From: Solirubrobacter deserti
Lineage (GTDB): Bacteria > Actinomycetota > Thermoleophilia > Solirubrobacterales > Solirubrobacteraceae
Length of the DNA: 64,000 bases
NCBI RefSeq assembly: GCF_003344625.1
Contig: NZ_QPKJ02000005.1
Span: 186,001-250,000 of the forward strand
Reading direction: 5' to 3'
Position 1 is the first letter of the stretch; each line of letters starts with the position of its first letter. A model generated the notes under the pieces. The model saw only the letters and a program-made list of their open reading frames with translations, made no database searches and was not told where the DNA came from. Of the stretch, positions 47,850-57,923 are shown piece after piece. The position numbers and the translations under genes were made by a program.

Positions 47850-48808
47850 CGAAGGCGGACTTCCAGTCCGACCAGGAGACGCGCTGGTGCCCGGGCTGCG
47901 GGGACTACGCCGTGCTCGCGGCCGTGCAGGCGTTCTTCCCCGAGCTGGGCATCCCGCCGGAGCGGATCGTGTTCGTCTCCGGGATCGGGTGTGCGGGGCG
48001 CTTCGCCTACTACATGGACACGTACGGGATGCACGGCATCCACGGGCGCGGGCCGGCGCTCGCGACCGGGCTGGCGGCCGCGCGCGACGACCTGTCGATC
48101 TGGGTCGTGACCGGCGACGGCGACGCCCTGAGCATCGGCGGCAACCACCTCATCCACGCGCTGCGGCGCAACGTGCCAATCAAGATCCTGCTGTTCAACA
48201 ACCAGATCTACGGGCTGACGAAGGGGCAGGCGTCACCGACCTCCGAGCTCGGCAAGGTGACCAAGTCGACGCCGTTCGGGTCGATCGACGGGCCGTTCAA
48301 CCCCGTCAGCCTCGCTCTGGGCGCCGAGGCCACGTTCGTGGCGCGGACGATCGACACCGACAAGCAGCACCTGCCGATGGTGCTGCGCGCGGCCGCCGCC
48401 CACGAGGGCGCGGCGCTGGTCGAGATCTACCAGAACTGCCCCGTGTTCAACGACGGCGCGTTCGACGCGCTGCGCGACAAGAAGCGCGGTGCCGAGAACC
48501 GGATCTACCTCGAGCACGGCGAGCCGATCCGCGGCGTCGTGCGCGACGCGGAAGGCGCGCTGCGGATCGGCGGCGAGGGCGAGCCGGTGATCCACGACGC
48601 GCACCGCGAGGACCCGTCGTACGCGTTCGCGCTCTCGCGGCTGTCCTCCTCGCCCGACGGTCCGACGCCGATCGGGATCTTCCGCGACGTGCGGCGGCCG
48701 GTGAGCGGCCGCGACCTCGCCAGGCAGCTGGCCGCGGCGCGCGCCGCGGCCGACGATGCTTCACTGGACGCTCTCATGCGCGCCGGTGACACGTGGACGA
48801 TCTCCTAG
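47831..48808 (+). CDS. korB: 2-oxoacid:ferredoxin oxidoreductase, beta (TPP) subunit
   Basis: 325 aa. Iron-sulfur Cys residues appear in ETRWCPGCGDYAVLAAVQ and later IGCAGRFAYYMDTYG, with a further Cys in EIYQNCPVFND. The TPP/Mg motif is VTGDGDALSIGGNHLIHALR. It pairs with KorA, whose 3' end it overlaps. The start is ATG 47831. It overlaps the PLP enzyme downstream by 16 nt, so three genes share one transcript. Confidence 0.93.
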   Translation: MAAPELTKADFQSDQETRWCPGCGDYAVLAAVQAFFPELGIPPERIVFVSGIGCAGRFAYYMDTYGMHGIHGRGPALATGLAAARDDLSIWVVTGDGDALSIGGNHLIHALRRNVPIKILLFNNQIYGLTKGQASPTSELGKVTKSTPFGSIDGPFNPVSLALGAEATFVARTIDTDKQHLPMVLRAAAAHEGAALVEIYQNCPVFNDGAFDALRDKKRGAENRIYLEHGEPIRGVVRDAEGALRIGGEGEPVIHDAHREDPSYAFALSRLSSSPDGPTPIGIFRDVRRPVSGRDLARQLAAARAAADDASLDALMRAGDTWTIS

Positions 48809-49857
48809 AACGCGGGTCCGACAAGTGGACGAAGTACCCGCCTGACGTCCTGCCGGCGTTCGTCGCCGAGATGGACTTCGAGCTGGCGCCGCCCGTGCGG
48901 GAGGCACTCGTGCGGGCGATCGAGCGCGGCGACCTCGGCTACATCGGCAACGTCGACGGGCTCATCGAGGCCATGTACTACTTCTTCGACCGCCGCCTCG
49001 GGTGGGACCTCGAGGGCCAGTACATCGCGCTCGTCGCCGACGTGACCGTCGGCCTGCAGGAGCTGCTGCGCGCCCGTACCCGCCCTGATGACGCGGTGAT
49101 CATCAACCCGCCCGCGTACCCGCCGTACTACCGGGAGATCCCGCACACCGGTCGCCGGGTGGTCGAGGTGCCGCTGCTGGCCGACTTCGGCGTGGACGTC
49201 GACGGGCTGGACCGCGCGTTCGGAGCCGGTGCGAAGGCGCTGCTGCTGTGCTCGCCGCACAACCCGTCCGGGCGCGTGTACACGCGGGACGAGCTGGCGG
49301 CGGTGGCCGCCGTCGCCGAGGCGCACGGCGCGCTCGTGATCGTCGACGAGATCCATGCGCCGCTGACGTTCGGGGCGCAGTTCGTCCCGTGGCAGCACGT
49401 GGTCGAAGGCGGCGCCGTGCTCACGTCCGCCTCGAAGGCGTTCAACGTGCCGGGCTTGAAGCTCGGGTTCGTCGTCGGCGAGGCCGCCTCCGCGCTCCCC
49501 GAGGACCTGACCGATCACGCGGGCTACGCGGGCGTGATCGCCGCGCAGGCCGCGTTCAACGAAGGCGACGAGTGGCTGGATGAGACGCTCGCGACCATCG
49601 CCGCCAACCACCGCGCGCTGCCCGAGCTGCTGCCGGACGGCGTGCGCGTGGCCTATCCGGCGGCGGCTTCCTTCCTCACCTGGCTCGAGTGCGACATCGA
49701 TCACCCCGCCGACGTATTCCTCGAGCGCGGGCGTGTCGCGCTCAACCCGGGCCGCGACTTCGGCGCCGCCTACGGCCGCTACGCCAGGCTGAACGTGGGC
49801 ACGCGGCCCGAGCTCGTGCGCGAGGCCGTCAGCCGGATGGCGTCGGCGCTGAGCTGA
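48793..49857 (+). CDS. PLP-dependent C-S lyase/aminotransferase (PatB/MalY type)
   Basis: 354 aa fold-type I PLP enzyme. LPAFVAEMDFELAPPVREAL at the N-terminus (W/F-x-A-DMDF pattern) and the Lys in VLTSASKAFNVPGLKLGFVV identify the MalY/PatB cystathionine beta-lyase group. LCSPHNPSGRVYTRDEL and VIVDEIHAPLTFG are cofactor-binding segments. It starts with a GTG inside korB. The product could be pyruvate, ammonia and a thiol from cystathionine-like substrates. The link to KorAB is not obvious. Confidence 0.88.
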   Translation: MDDLLERGSDKWTKYPPDVLPAFVAEMDFELAPPVREALVRAIERGDLGYIGNVDGLIEAMYYFFDRRLGWDLEGQYIALVADVTVGLQELLRARTRPDDAVIINPPAYPPYYREIPHTGRRVVEVPLLADFGVDVDGLDRAFGAGAKALLLCSPHNPSGRVYTRDELAAVAAVAEAHGALVIVDEIHAPLTFGAQFVPWQHVVEGGAVLTSASKAFNVPGLKLGFVVGEAASALPEDLTDHAGYAGVIAAQAAFNEGDEWLDETLATIAANHRALPELLPDGVRVAYPAAASFLTWLECDIDHPADVFLERGRVALNPGRDFGAAYGRYARLNVGTRPELVREAVSRMASALS

Positions 49858-50092
49858 GCTCCACCACGAGCACCACGTGCCGGCTCGCGAGCGCGAGGTA
49901 CTCGTGATGCTCGGGCTCGCGCGCGCCGTCGAGCCAGGCGACCTCCACGTCGGTGAGCGCGAGGAAGTCCTCCGACAGGGCGTTGAGGAAGTCCGTCAGG
50001 CGCGAACGGAAGCCGTCCACCGGCAGTTGCAGCGTCGCCTCGATCTCGTGGCGGACCGTCTCGATGCGCACGCGCTGCGGGCGGAACTGCAT
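49829..50092 (-). CDS. Small protein of unknown function (87 aa)
   Basis: ATG at 50092 to TGA near 49829. It begins MQFRPQRVRIETVRHEIEAT, then LQLPVDGFRSRLTDFLNALS and ends in a hydrophobic HVVLVVELSSAPTPSG. The pattern (two beta strands, a helix, two strands) fits a small alpha/beta protein. It overlaps the end of the PLP enzyme by 29 bp and is divergent from the amidohydrolase. No family or function is assigned. Confidence 0.65.
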   Translation of the reverse strand: MQFRPQRVRIETVRHEIEATLQLPVDGFRSRLTDFLNALSEDFLALTDVEVAWLDGAREPEHHEYLALASRHVVLVVELSSAPTPSG

Positions 50093-50128
50093 GGCCCCCA
50101 GTATGCAGGGCCGGGACAAGCGCGTCTG

Positions 50129-50134
50129 TAGGGT
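50129..50134 (+). promoter_or_regulatory. -10 box (TAGGGT) for the amidohydrolase gene
   Basis: TAGGGT lies 9 nt before the ATG at 50144, giving a nearly leaderless transcript. Confidence 0.45.
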
Positions 50135-50143
50135 TGCGAACCC

Positions 50144-51310
50144 ATGCTGGACATCGACGCGATCCTGCGCCCCTGGTGGGACAGCATCCAGGCCGCCCAC
50201 GGGCCGCTGGACCTCTACGACGCCCACACCCACATCGGGCAGAACGACCCGGACGGCTTCAAGCAGACGCCGGAGGAGCTCGTCGACGTGATGACGCGCG
50301 CCGACGCGCGCGCCGTCGTGTTCCCGATGCACGAGCCCGGCGGCTACCCGGGCCCGAACGACTTCGCGATCGCGTCCGCCGCCGCGTCCGACCGGCTGGT
50401 CGCCTTCTGCCGGCTGGACCCGCGCGACTCACCCGCCACGGAGGCGCGTCGCTGCCTGGACGCCGGCGCCGTCGGCATCAAGCTGCACCCGCGCGCGGAG
50501 CAGTTCGGGATGGACGAGCCGGGCGTACGGGAGATCGTCGCGGTCGCGCACGAGCGGCGCGTCCCGATCCTCATCCACGCCGGCCGCGGCATCCCGGCCC
50601 TGGGCCAGAACACGGTGAAGCTGTCGGCCGAGTTCCCGGACGCGCGCTTCATCCTCGCCCACGCCGCGATCTCCGACCTGGCGTGGATGTGGCACGTGCT
50701 GGGCGACCACCCGAACATCTTCATCGACACCGCGTGGTGGAACCCGGCGGATCTGATCGCGCTGTTCTCGCTGGTCGCGCCCTCGCAGATCGTGTGGGCC
50801 AGCGACTCGCCCTACGGGATGCCGGTGACGTCCGCCTTCACCCACGCGCGCTGCGCGCTGCAGGCGGGCGTCGGCGACGAGGCGCTGCGCTCGATCATGG
50901 GCGGCCAGATCGCGCGGCTCGTCGCCGGCGAGGACCCGGCCTGGGTCGGCGAGGCGCCGGGCGCGGTGGAGCCGGCGCTGCACCCGCTGCTCGACCGCGT
51001 CGTCACGCACCTGATCAGCGCGATGGGCCGCGCGTTCGGCGGCGGGGACCCCGACGAGTCGATCGCGCTCGCGCGGCTTTCCTGCGCGGTCGGCGACGAC
51101 GCGCCGCACGCCGACGTCTGCGGCGCCACCGAGCAGCTGCTGGAGCTCTACTACGAGCACCTCGCGCCGCCGCCGCCCGGCCGCGTGTTCCCGCTCGCGG
51201 CGCGCCTGCTGATCGCCGCGCTGACGGTCGCGCGCACGCCGACGGTGCCGCTGCCCGACGAGTTCCACGTCCCGCCGCCGACGCGCGACGAGGCGGACAG
51301 CCCCGCCTAG
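50144..51310 (+). CDS. Amidohydrolase-family (amidohydrolase_2-like) protein
   Basis: 388 aa metal-dependent TIM-barrel enzyme. Metal ligand motifs: DLYDAHTHIGQND (HxH), GIKLHPRAEQF (barrel Lys and His), VPILIHAGRG, FILAHAAISDL and IVWASDSPYGMP (late Asp). The pattern is of the amidohydrolase_2/TatD-like group that includes ACMSD-type decarboxylases and lactonases. The C-terminal ~120 residues (from DPAWVGEAPGA) are a helical extension beyond the usual barrel. Substrate unknown. It is a single gene followed by strong hairpins. Confidence 0.85.
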   Translation: MLDIDAILRPWWDSIQAAHGPLDLYDAHTHIGQNDPDGFKQTPEELVDVMTRADARAVVFPMHEPGGYPGPNDFAIASAAASDRLVAFCRLDPRDSPATEARRCLDAGAVGIKLHPRAEQFGMDEPGVREIVAVAHERRVPILIHAGRGIPALGQNTVKLSAEFPDARFILAHAAISDLAWMWHVLGDHPNIFIDTAWWNPADLIALFSLVAPSQIVWASDSPYGMPVTSAFTHARCALQAGVGDEALRSIMGGQIARLVAGEDPAWVGEAPGAVEPALHPLLDRVVTHLISAMGRAFGGGDPDESIALARLSCAVGDDAPHADVCGATEQLLELYYEHLAPPPPGRVFPLAARLLIAALTVARTPTVPLPDEFHVPPPTRDEADSPA

Positions 51311-51381
51311 CGAGTTCGCCCGCCGGCCGCACCCTGGCGGCGCTCGGCGAACTCGCCGAAGCATCGCCCTCTGGGCGATGC
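51311..51381. terminator. Two inverted repeats between convergent genes
   Basis: CGAGTTCGCC (51311-51320) pairs with GGCGAACTCG (51346-51355), and GCATCGCCC (51361-51369) pairs with GGGCGATGC (51373-51381) around TCT. They fill the gap between the amidohydrolase stop (51310) and the minus gene ending at 51385, so they probably terminate both. Confidence 0.75.
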
Positions 51382-51384
51382 GGC

Positions 51385-51807
51385 CTAGCCCTCGCCGCCG
51401 CCGCTCAGCGTCGGCTCCGGCTCCGGCCGGGTCGTGCGCTGGGGGGCGGGGCGCGGCGGCGGGGCCGGCGCGCACGGGCGGTAGTCACGCGAGCGGGAGA
51501 AGTTCTCGCCGCCGGCCAGCTCGCCGCGCACCGTCACGCGGCCCCGCGGGGACGTGAGGCGGACGGTCATCCGCGCGTCGCCGCTCAGGCCGGTCAGGTC
51601 CAGGACCTCGCGACCGTTCGCGTACACGCTCAACGCGTCAATCGACTTGCCGGACGGCGGCTCGATCAGCATCGTGACCCGCGCGTGATTGAGGCAGCCG
51701 TTCTGCAGGTCGATCGACAGCCGGTCGTCGCCGCTCTGGGCGAGCGCGGTGGCTCCGATGCCGAACGCCGCGCCGAGCGCGATCAAAGCGGTGACGGGAC
51801 GTCGCAC
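51385..51807 (-). CDS. Secreted protein of unknown function (140 aa)
   Basis: GTG at 51807. A signal peptide (RRPVTALIALGAAFGIGATA, cut after LAQ) precedes a ~90-residue beta-rich domain (RLSIDLQNGCLNHARVTMLI, AYSV-type strands, MTVRLTSPRGRVTVRGELAG) with two Cys that could form a disulfide. The tail is Pro/Arg-rich. AACCTA at 51816-51821 reads TAGGTT on this strand, 8 nt before the start, so the mRNA is nearly leaderless. It has no recognised family and is divergent from the GNAT gene. Confidence 0.7.
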   Translation of the reverse strand: MRRPVTALIALGAAFGIGATALAQSGDDRLSIDLQNGCLNHARVTMLIEPPSGKSIDALSVYANGREVLDLTGLSGDARMTVRLTSPRGRVTVRGELAGGENFSRSRDYRPCAPAPPPRPAPQRTTRPEPEPTLSGGGEG

Positions 51808-51859
51808 GGTTACCGAACCTACCCGGGATGCTCAGGTACGTAAAGTGGGGCTAACCGCC

Positions 51860-52315
51860 GTGTGGAGCGTGCAGCCCGAACCGTTGGACAGCCCGGTGGC
51901 CGAGGCGCTGCTGCGTGCGTACTTTGCCGACATCGTCGAGCGCTACCACCGGCGTCCGATCGACCCGCGCGAGGTCGACGAGGCGATGGAGGAGGACCGC
52001 ACGGAGGGCCTCGCCGCGTTCTTCGTCGCGCGCTGGAACGGTGAGCCCGCGGGCTGCGCCGGCCTGCGCCCCGATGGCGCGCTCACGCGCATGTACGTCG
52101 CCGCCCCGTTCCGGCGGCGCGGAGGCGGGCGGCGGCTCGTGCGCGCCGTCGAGGACGCGGCCCGCGCGCACGGCCTCAAGCGGCTGCGCCTGGACACGCG
52201 CGAGGACCTGGTGGAGGCGCAGGCGCTCTACCTCGCCGAGGGCTTCGTCGACGTCGACCCGTTCAACGACGACGAGTACGCCGACCGCTGGTTCGAGAAG
52301 ACACTGGAAGATTGA
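51860..52315 (+). CDS. GNAT-family N-acetyltransferase
   Basis: 151 aa from the GTG at 51860 (GTG 51845 is an in-frame alternative, but it overlaps TAAAGT, the best -10 candidate at 51841-51846). The acetyl-CoA pyrophosphate loop is VAAPFRRRGGGRRLVRAVED, following strand TRMYV. RLRLDTREDLVEAQALYLAE and GFVDVDPFNDDEYADRWFEK give the final GNAT helix and strand. It acetylates an unknown amine. It stands alone. Confidence 0.88.
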   Translation: MWSVQPEPLDSPVAEALLRAYFADIVERYHRRPIDPREVDEAMEEDRTEGLAAFFVARWNGEPAGCAGLRPDGALTRMYVAAPFRRRGGGRRLVRAVEDAARAHGLKRLRLDTREDLVEAQALYLAEGFVDVDPFNDDEYADRWFEKTLED

Positions 52316-52350
52316 CCAATGAGTGTTGATAGACCTCAACGCCTATGAGT

Positions 52351-52379
52351 TTGTGATGAACGGCGCGAACCCCTAACGT
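52351..52379 (+). promoter_or_regulatory. Promoter of the M36 protease gene
   Basis: TTGTGA (52351-52356), 17 nt, TAACGT (52374-52379). The surrounding stretch 52316-52380 is noticeably more AT-rich than the rest of the window. It implies a leader of about 55-60 nt. Confidence 0.5.
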
Positions 52380-52398
52380 CGCCGCGGCAGAGCGGGAA

Positions 52399-52447
52399 CC
52401 GGGCCAATGGGGTGGCCCGGGACAATCGAAGGGGGGAAGGGTTGTCC
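52399..52447 (+). promoter_or_regulatory. Two leader hairpins, the second enclosing the ribosome binding site
   Basis: Hairpin 1: CCGGGCCA (52399-52406) with TGGCCCGG (52413-52420), hexaloop ATGGGG with A at position 1 and G at position 4. Hairpin 2: GGACAA (52420-52425) with TTGTCC (52442-52447), enclosing the purine-rich Shine-Dalgarno run and including the TTG start in the stem. Translation control is plausible, and the first loop resembles an ANTAR hexaloop. Both points are inference. Confidence 0.4.
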
Positions 52448-55192
52448 TTGAAGCTTCGCGGGCCTGTGCCCGCGTTGGTCGTCGCTGCCGTGCTGGCGGC
52501 ACCGGCGACCGCGTCGGCGCAGGAGCCGCTCGCGATCGCGCGCGAGTACCTGAAGCAGAACGCGGCGCAGTTCGGGGTGACGGCCGCGGACGTCGCCGAC
52601 ACGACGCCGACGAGCATCTACGTGACGGCGTCGACGGGCGTGACGCACGTCAATCTCAATCAGCGCTACAACCAGCTGGACGTCGCGGGCGGTCACGTGA
52701 CCGTCAACGTCGGCGCCGACAAGCAGGTCAAGTACGCGGCCGGCCGGCTGCTGAAGGTGGCTCCGCCCGCCTCCACCGCGGCGACGCTCGACGCGGTCGG
52801 CGCGGTCGAGTCCGCGGCCGACGAGCTCGGCCTCGAAGATCCCGAGCGGCTGCGCGTGACGAGCCGCCGTGGCGCCGAGACGACGCTGACCGACGGCGGC
52901 ATCTCGTCAGTCCCGATCGGCGCCAAGCTCCTCTGGCACCACGACGGCAACGCGCTGCGGCTCGCCTACCAGGTGACCATCGACGACGCGACCGACTCGC
53001 ACCTGTGGAACGTCACGATCGACGCGCGCACCGGCGAGGAGCTCGCGCGCGACGACTGGGTCGATCACGACGACCTCGACCAGCTCGAGCAGCGGCTCGG
53101 CGGTGAGGCGGAGGCCGAGGCGCCCAAGCTCGCCAAGGCCTTCCAGACCACGTTCACCCTCGCGTCGCCGACGCCGGTCAACGACGGCTCGGCCTACCGC
53201 GTGATCGCGTGGCCGGCGGAGAGCCCGAACGACGCCGTCCGCTCGCTGATCGGCAACCCCGCGGACACGCCGGGCTCGCCGTACGGCTGGCATGACGTCA
53301 ACGGCGTCGCCGGCGCGGACTTCGCGACCACGCAGGGCAACAACGTCCACGCGTACCTGGACCAGGACGCCAACAACGCGCCCGACTACAACTCGAGCCC
53401 GCGCGGCGGCGCGGCGCTGCGGTTCGACTTCCCGGCGGAGCTCGACGAGCACGCCCAGAACTACCGCGAAGCCGCGGTGACGAACCTCTTTTACAACAAC
53501 AACATGATCCACGATGTCCTCCACCGGTTCGGGTTCGACGAGGTGGCGGGCAACTTCCAGGCCAACAACTACAACCGCGGCGGCGGCGAGGGCGACTACG
53601 TCCGCGCTGAGGCCCAGGACGGCAACGGCGTCAACAACGCCAACTTCGGCACCCCGGCGCAGGACGGCGGCACCCCGCGCATGCAGATGTACGTGTGGCC
53701 GGGCTCCACGACCACGTTCGGGCTGCCGAACGCGCTCACGATCCGGGGCCGCGGCGGCGCCGTCTACCAGGCCGGCTGGTCGCGCTTCACGCCGGCTCCG
53801 ACCAACGAGGGCCTGGCGAACCGCACGCTCGTCTACGCCGGCAACGGCTGCAACGACGCCGCCTATCCCGCCTCGCGGCCCGCGCGGCGGTTCATCGCGG
53901 TGGTCGACGGCGGCACCGAGGCGTGCACGTACCTGCAGCGCGTGCTGGTGGCGCAGTCGCTCGGCGCCGACGCCGTCGTGGTCGCGCACAACGCCGAGGG
54001 CGCCCCGCCGGTGCTGACCGGCTCGATGATCGACATCGCGCCGGTGATCCCGGCGGTCGCGGTCTCGCAGGCCGACGGCGCCGCGATCAAGGGCCTGATC
54101 GCCGCCGGCCCGGCGCCGCGGGCGAACCTGCACAAGCGCGCCGAGCACCCGGGCATCCGCGACGGCGACCTGGAGAACGGGATCATCATCCATGAGTACG
54201 GCCACGGCGTCTCGAACCGCCTCACCGGCGGCCCCGGCATCAACTGCCTGGGCGGCCAGGAGCAGGCCGGCGAGGGCTGGAGCGACTATCTCGCGATCTC
54301 GCTGCTGATGGACGTCACCAAGGACAACCCGGACGGCCCGCGCGGCATGGGCGCGTACGCGCTGTTCCAGCCCAACCGCGGCGGCCCGGGCATCCGCCCG
54401 CGTCCGTACTCGCGCAACATGGAGATCCAGCCGTTCACCTACGACTCGATCAAGACGGGCGGCTGGCTGAACGGGACGACGTTGGCGCTCCCCCACGGCC
54501 TCGGCCACGGCTGGGCGGCGGTCCTGTACGACATGACGTGGGACCTCGTCGACAAGTACGGGTTCAACCCGAACGTCTATGGCGCCTGGAACAGCGGCGG
54601 CAACCTGCGCGCGATCCAGTACGTCATGGACGGCCTGAAGTTCCAGGGCTGCTTCCCCGGCCTGGTCGCGGCGCGCTCGGCGATCATCGCGGCCGCCCAG
54701 GAACGCAGCGGTGGCGCCGACACGTGCACGCTGTGGGCCTCGTTCGCGCGCCGCGGGCTCGGCTACAGCGCCGTCCAGGGCCTGTCCGCCGACCGCAACG
54801 ACAACACGGAGGCGTTCGACACGCACCCGAACTGCCGGCGCGCGTTCCAGGGGGTGACGCCCGAGCCGGCGATCAACACCGTGGCGGCGGGCGACCGAGT
54901 GCAGCTGCGGTTCACCGCGGACGGCTACCGCGAGCTCGACGTGTTCGCGAAGGGCTCGCCGTACTCACGTCAGGTCGACTGCACGACGCTGCAGACGGTG
55001 ACGCCGGGTCAGACCACGATCACCCCGCGTCCGTTCCCGATCCCGTTGGTGGGTGAGCTGCGGGTCAACGACCGCGGCCAGTACACGTTCCCGTGGCGCA
55101 CCGACGCCGCATGGGCCGGGACCTGCCGCGAGGTCGTCGCGACGGTGGCACGCACGGGCGCGCAGTTCCGCACGTACTACCGCTTCACGTAA
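52442..55192 (+). CDS. Secreted fungalysin-type (M36) metalloprotease with a PA domain
   Basis: 916 aa from the TTG at 52442 (TTG 52448 also possible). Signal peptide: GPVPALVVAAVLAAPATASA, cut before QEP. A long FTP-type propeptide follows (residues ~25-230; RYNQLDVAGGHVTVNV). The catalytic domain has the zinc motif IIIHEYGHGVSNRL (H584) and the third-ligand motif QAGEGWSDYLAISLL. A PA domain (~430-560; AVVVAHNAEGAPPVLTGS) is inserted before the zinc site. The C-terminal ~130 residues are a beta-domain with paired Cys. It is an extracellular elastinolytic-type protease. A 5' hairpin may control its translation. Confidence 0.93.
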   Translation: MSLKLRGPVPALVVAAVLAAPATASAQEPLAIAREYLKQNAAQFGVTAADVADTTPTSIYVTASTGVTHVNLNQRYNQLDVAGGHVTVNVGADKQVKYAAGRLLKVAPPASTAATLDAVGAVESAADELGLEDPERLRVTSRRGAETTLTDGGISSVPIGAKLLWHHDGNALRLAYQVTIDDATDSHLWNVTIDARTGEELARDDWVDHDDLDQLEQRLGGEAEAEAPKLAKAFQTTFTLASPTPVNDGSAYRVIAWPAESPNDAVRSLIGNPADTPGSPYGWHDVNGVAGADFATTQGNNVHAYLDQDANNAPDYNSSPRGGAALRFDFPAELDEHAQNYREAAVTNLFYNNNMIHDVLHRFGFDEVAGNFQANNYNRGGGEGDYVRAEAQDGNGVNNANFGTPAQDGGTPRMQMYVWPGSTTTFGLPNALTIRGRGGAVYQAGWSRFTPAPTNEGLANRTLVYAGNGCNDAAYPASRPARRFIAVVDGGTEACTYLQRVLVAQSLGADAVVVAHNAEGAPPVLTGSMIDIAPVIPAVAVSQADGAAIKGLIAAGPAPRANLHKRAEHPGIRDGDLENGIIIHEYGHGVSNRLTGGPGINCLGGQEQAGEGWSDYLAISLLMDVTKDNPDGPRGMGAYALFQPNRGGPGIRPRPYSRNMEIQPFTYDSIKTGGWLNGTTLALPHGLGHGWAAVLYDMTWDLVDKYGFNPNVYGAWNSGGNLRAIQYVMDGLKFQGCFPGLVAARSAIIAAAQERSGGADTCTLWASFARRGLGYSAVQGLSADRNDNTEAFDTHPNCRRAFQGVTPEPAINTVAAGDRVQLRFTADGYRELDVFAKGSPYSRQVDCTTLQTVTPGQTTITPRPFPIPLVGELRVNDRGQYTFPWRTDAAWAGTCREVVATVARTGAQFRTYYRFT

Positions 55193-55204
55193 AGCGATGT
55201 TGGA

Positions 55205-55233
55205 ACCCGGGCCGGTGTCGCGCCGGCCCGGGT
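55205..55233. terminator. Hairpin after the M36 protease gene
   Basis: ACCCGGGCCGG (55205-55215) pairs perfectly with CCGGCCCGGGT (55223-55233) around TGTCGCG, 13 bp after the stop codon. There is no T run. TAGCAT (55233-55238), immediately after it, is the likely -10 for the next gene. Confidence 0.75.
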
Positions 55234-55249
55234 AGCATCGGCACCGCTT

Positions 55250-55815
55250 ATGCCTTTCTGGCGCCGCCGCCGACATGAGCCCGAGCCTCTGGTGGAGAGG
55301 ACCCCGCCGATCGCGCGCGACCCGGCGGCGCTCACCGCGGACGACTTCGTGATCGACTACGGCATGTGGACCACGCGGCTTCCGATGACCAGCTGGGAGG
55401 CGGCCGGGATGCTCGTCGGCTACGCGCCCGAGGGTCGCTCGCAAGCGCCGCTCGAGCCGGAGGAGATCGCCCGGGTGCAGTGGGTCGCCGACCACGAGCG
55501 CGAGCTGTTCGACGCCGTCATGGCGGCCGTGCTGGCGGAGTACCCCGCGCTGCGTGAGGAGGCGCTCGCGGCGACGGACGGCGAGCTCGCGGACGAGCTC
55601 CCGGTCATCACGCGCCCGGAGGAGCTGCGCCACGTCCTCGCCCTCGGGAACGTGTACGTGCATCCGCTGGACGGCGGGCCGTTCGTCGGCTTCTCGTTCG
55701 CGAGCCCGATCGACGATGAGCACGGGGTCGGCGTGCTCGTGCGCGGGACGCAGGTGGTCGAGGTCGCGCAGGCGGACGTCGCCTTCGTGAAGTGGATGGC
55801 GGAGCGGCACGCGGC

Positions 55816-55819
<4 letters not shown>
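55250..55819 (+). CDS. Protein of unknown function (189 aa) coupled to the kinase gene
   Basis: ATG at 55250. A basic start (PFWRRRRHEPEP) leads to FVIDYGMWTTRLPMTSWEAA, a helical stretch (WVADHERELFDAVMAAVLAE) and a C-terminal beta region (NVYVHPLDGGPFVGFSFASP, HGVGVLVRGTQVVEVAQADV). This layout resembles small DUF-type domains found in immunity-like proteins, but I cannot assign a family. It overlaps the kinase gene by 4 nt, so a substrate or partner of the kinase is a reasonable guess. Confidence 0.6.
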
Positions 55820-57443
<1,624 letters not shown>

Positions 57444-57447
<4 letters not shown>

Positions 57448-57923
57448 CCGACCTGCCCCGTTCCGCCCGCCGCGTGCGCGACGCCCTGGTCGCGCTCGGC
57501 CTGCCCGCCGACATCCACCGGATGGAGGACTCGACCCGCACCGCGCCCGAGGCCGCCGCGGCCGTCGGCTGCGAGGTCGGGGCGATCGTCAAGTCGCTCG
57601 TGATGCGCGGGGTGAAGACCGGCGAGCCCGTCCTGGCGCTCGTGTCCGGCTCGAACCGCGCCGACCTCGAGCTCGTGTCCGCGGCCGTTGGCGAGGGCAT
57701 CGAGCGTCCCGACGCCGCCTACGTGCGCGAGGTCACGGGGTTCTCGATCGGCGGCGTCCCGCCCGTCGGCCATCCCGCTCCGGTGCGCACCGTGCTCGAC
57801 GAGGACCTGCTGCGCTTCGAGACCGTCTGGGCCGCCGCCGGCAACCCGCACGCGGTCTTCCCGATCGCGCCTGACGCGCTCGCGAGCGCCACCGGCGCGA
57901 GGGTCACCCGCCTGGCGGCCTGA
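57444..57923 (+). CDS. YbaK/EbsC-family aminoacyl-tRNA deacylase
   Basis: 159 aa from a TTG at 57444 overlapping the kinase stop (TTGA). The YbaK domain is visible as LGLPADIHRMEDSTRTAPEA, GAIVKSLVMRGVKTGEPVLA with the conserved Lys, VREVTGFSIGGVPPVGHPAP (the GxxPxG motif) and AAGNPHAVFPIAPDAL. Such proteins clear misacylated tRNA (for example Cys-tRNA-Pro). It overlaps the convergent TetR gene by 20 bp. Confidence 0.88.
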
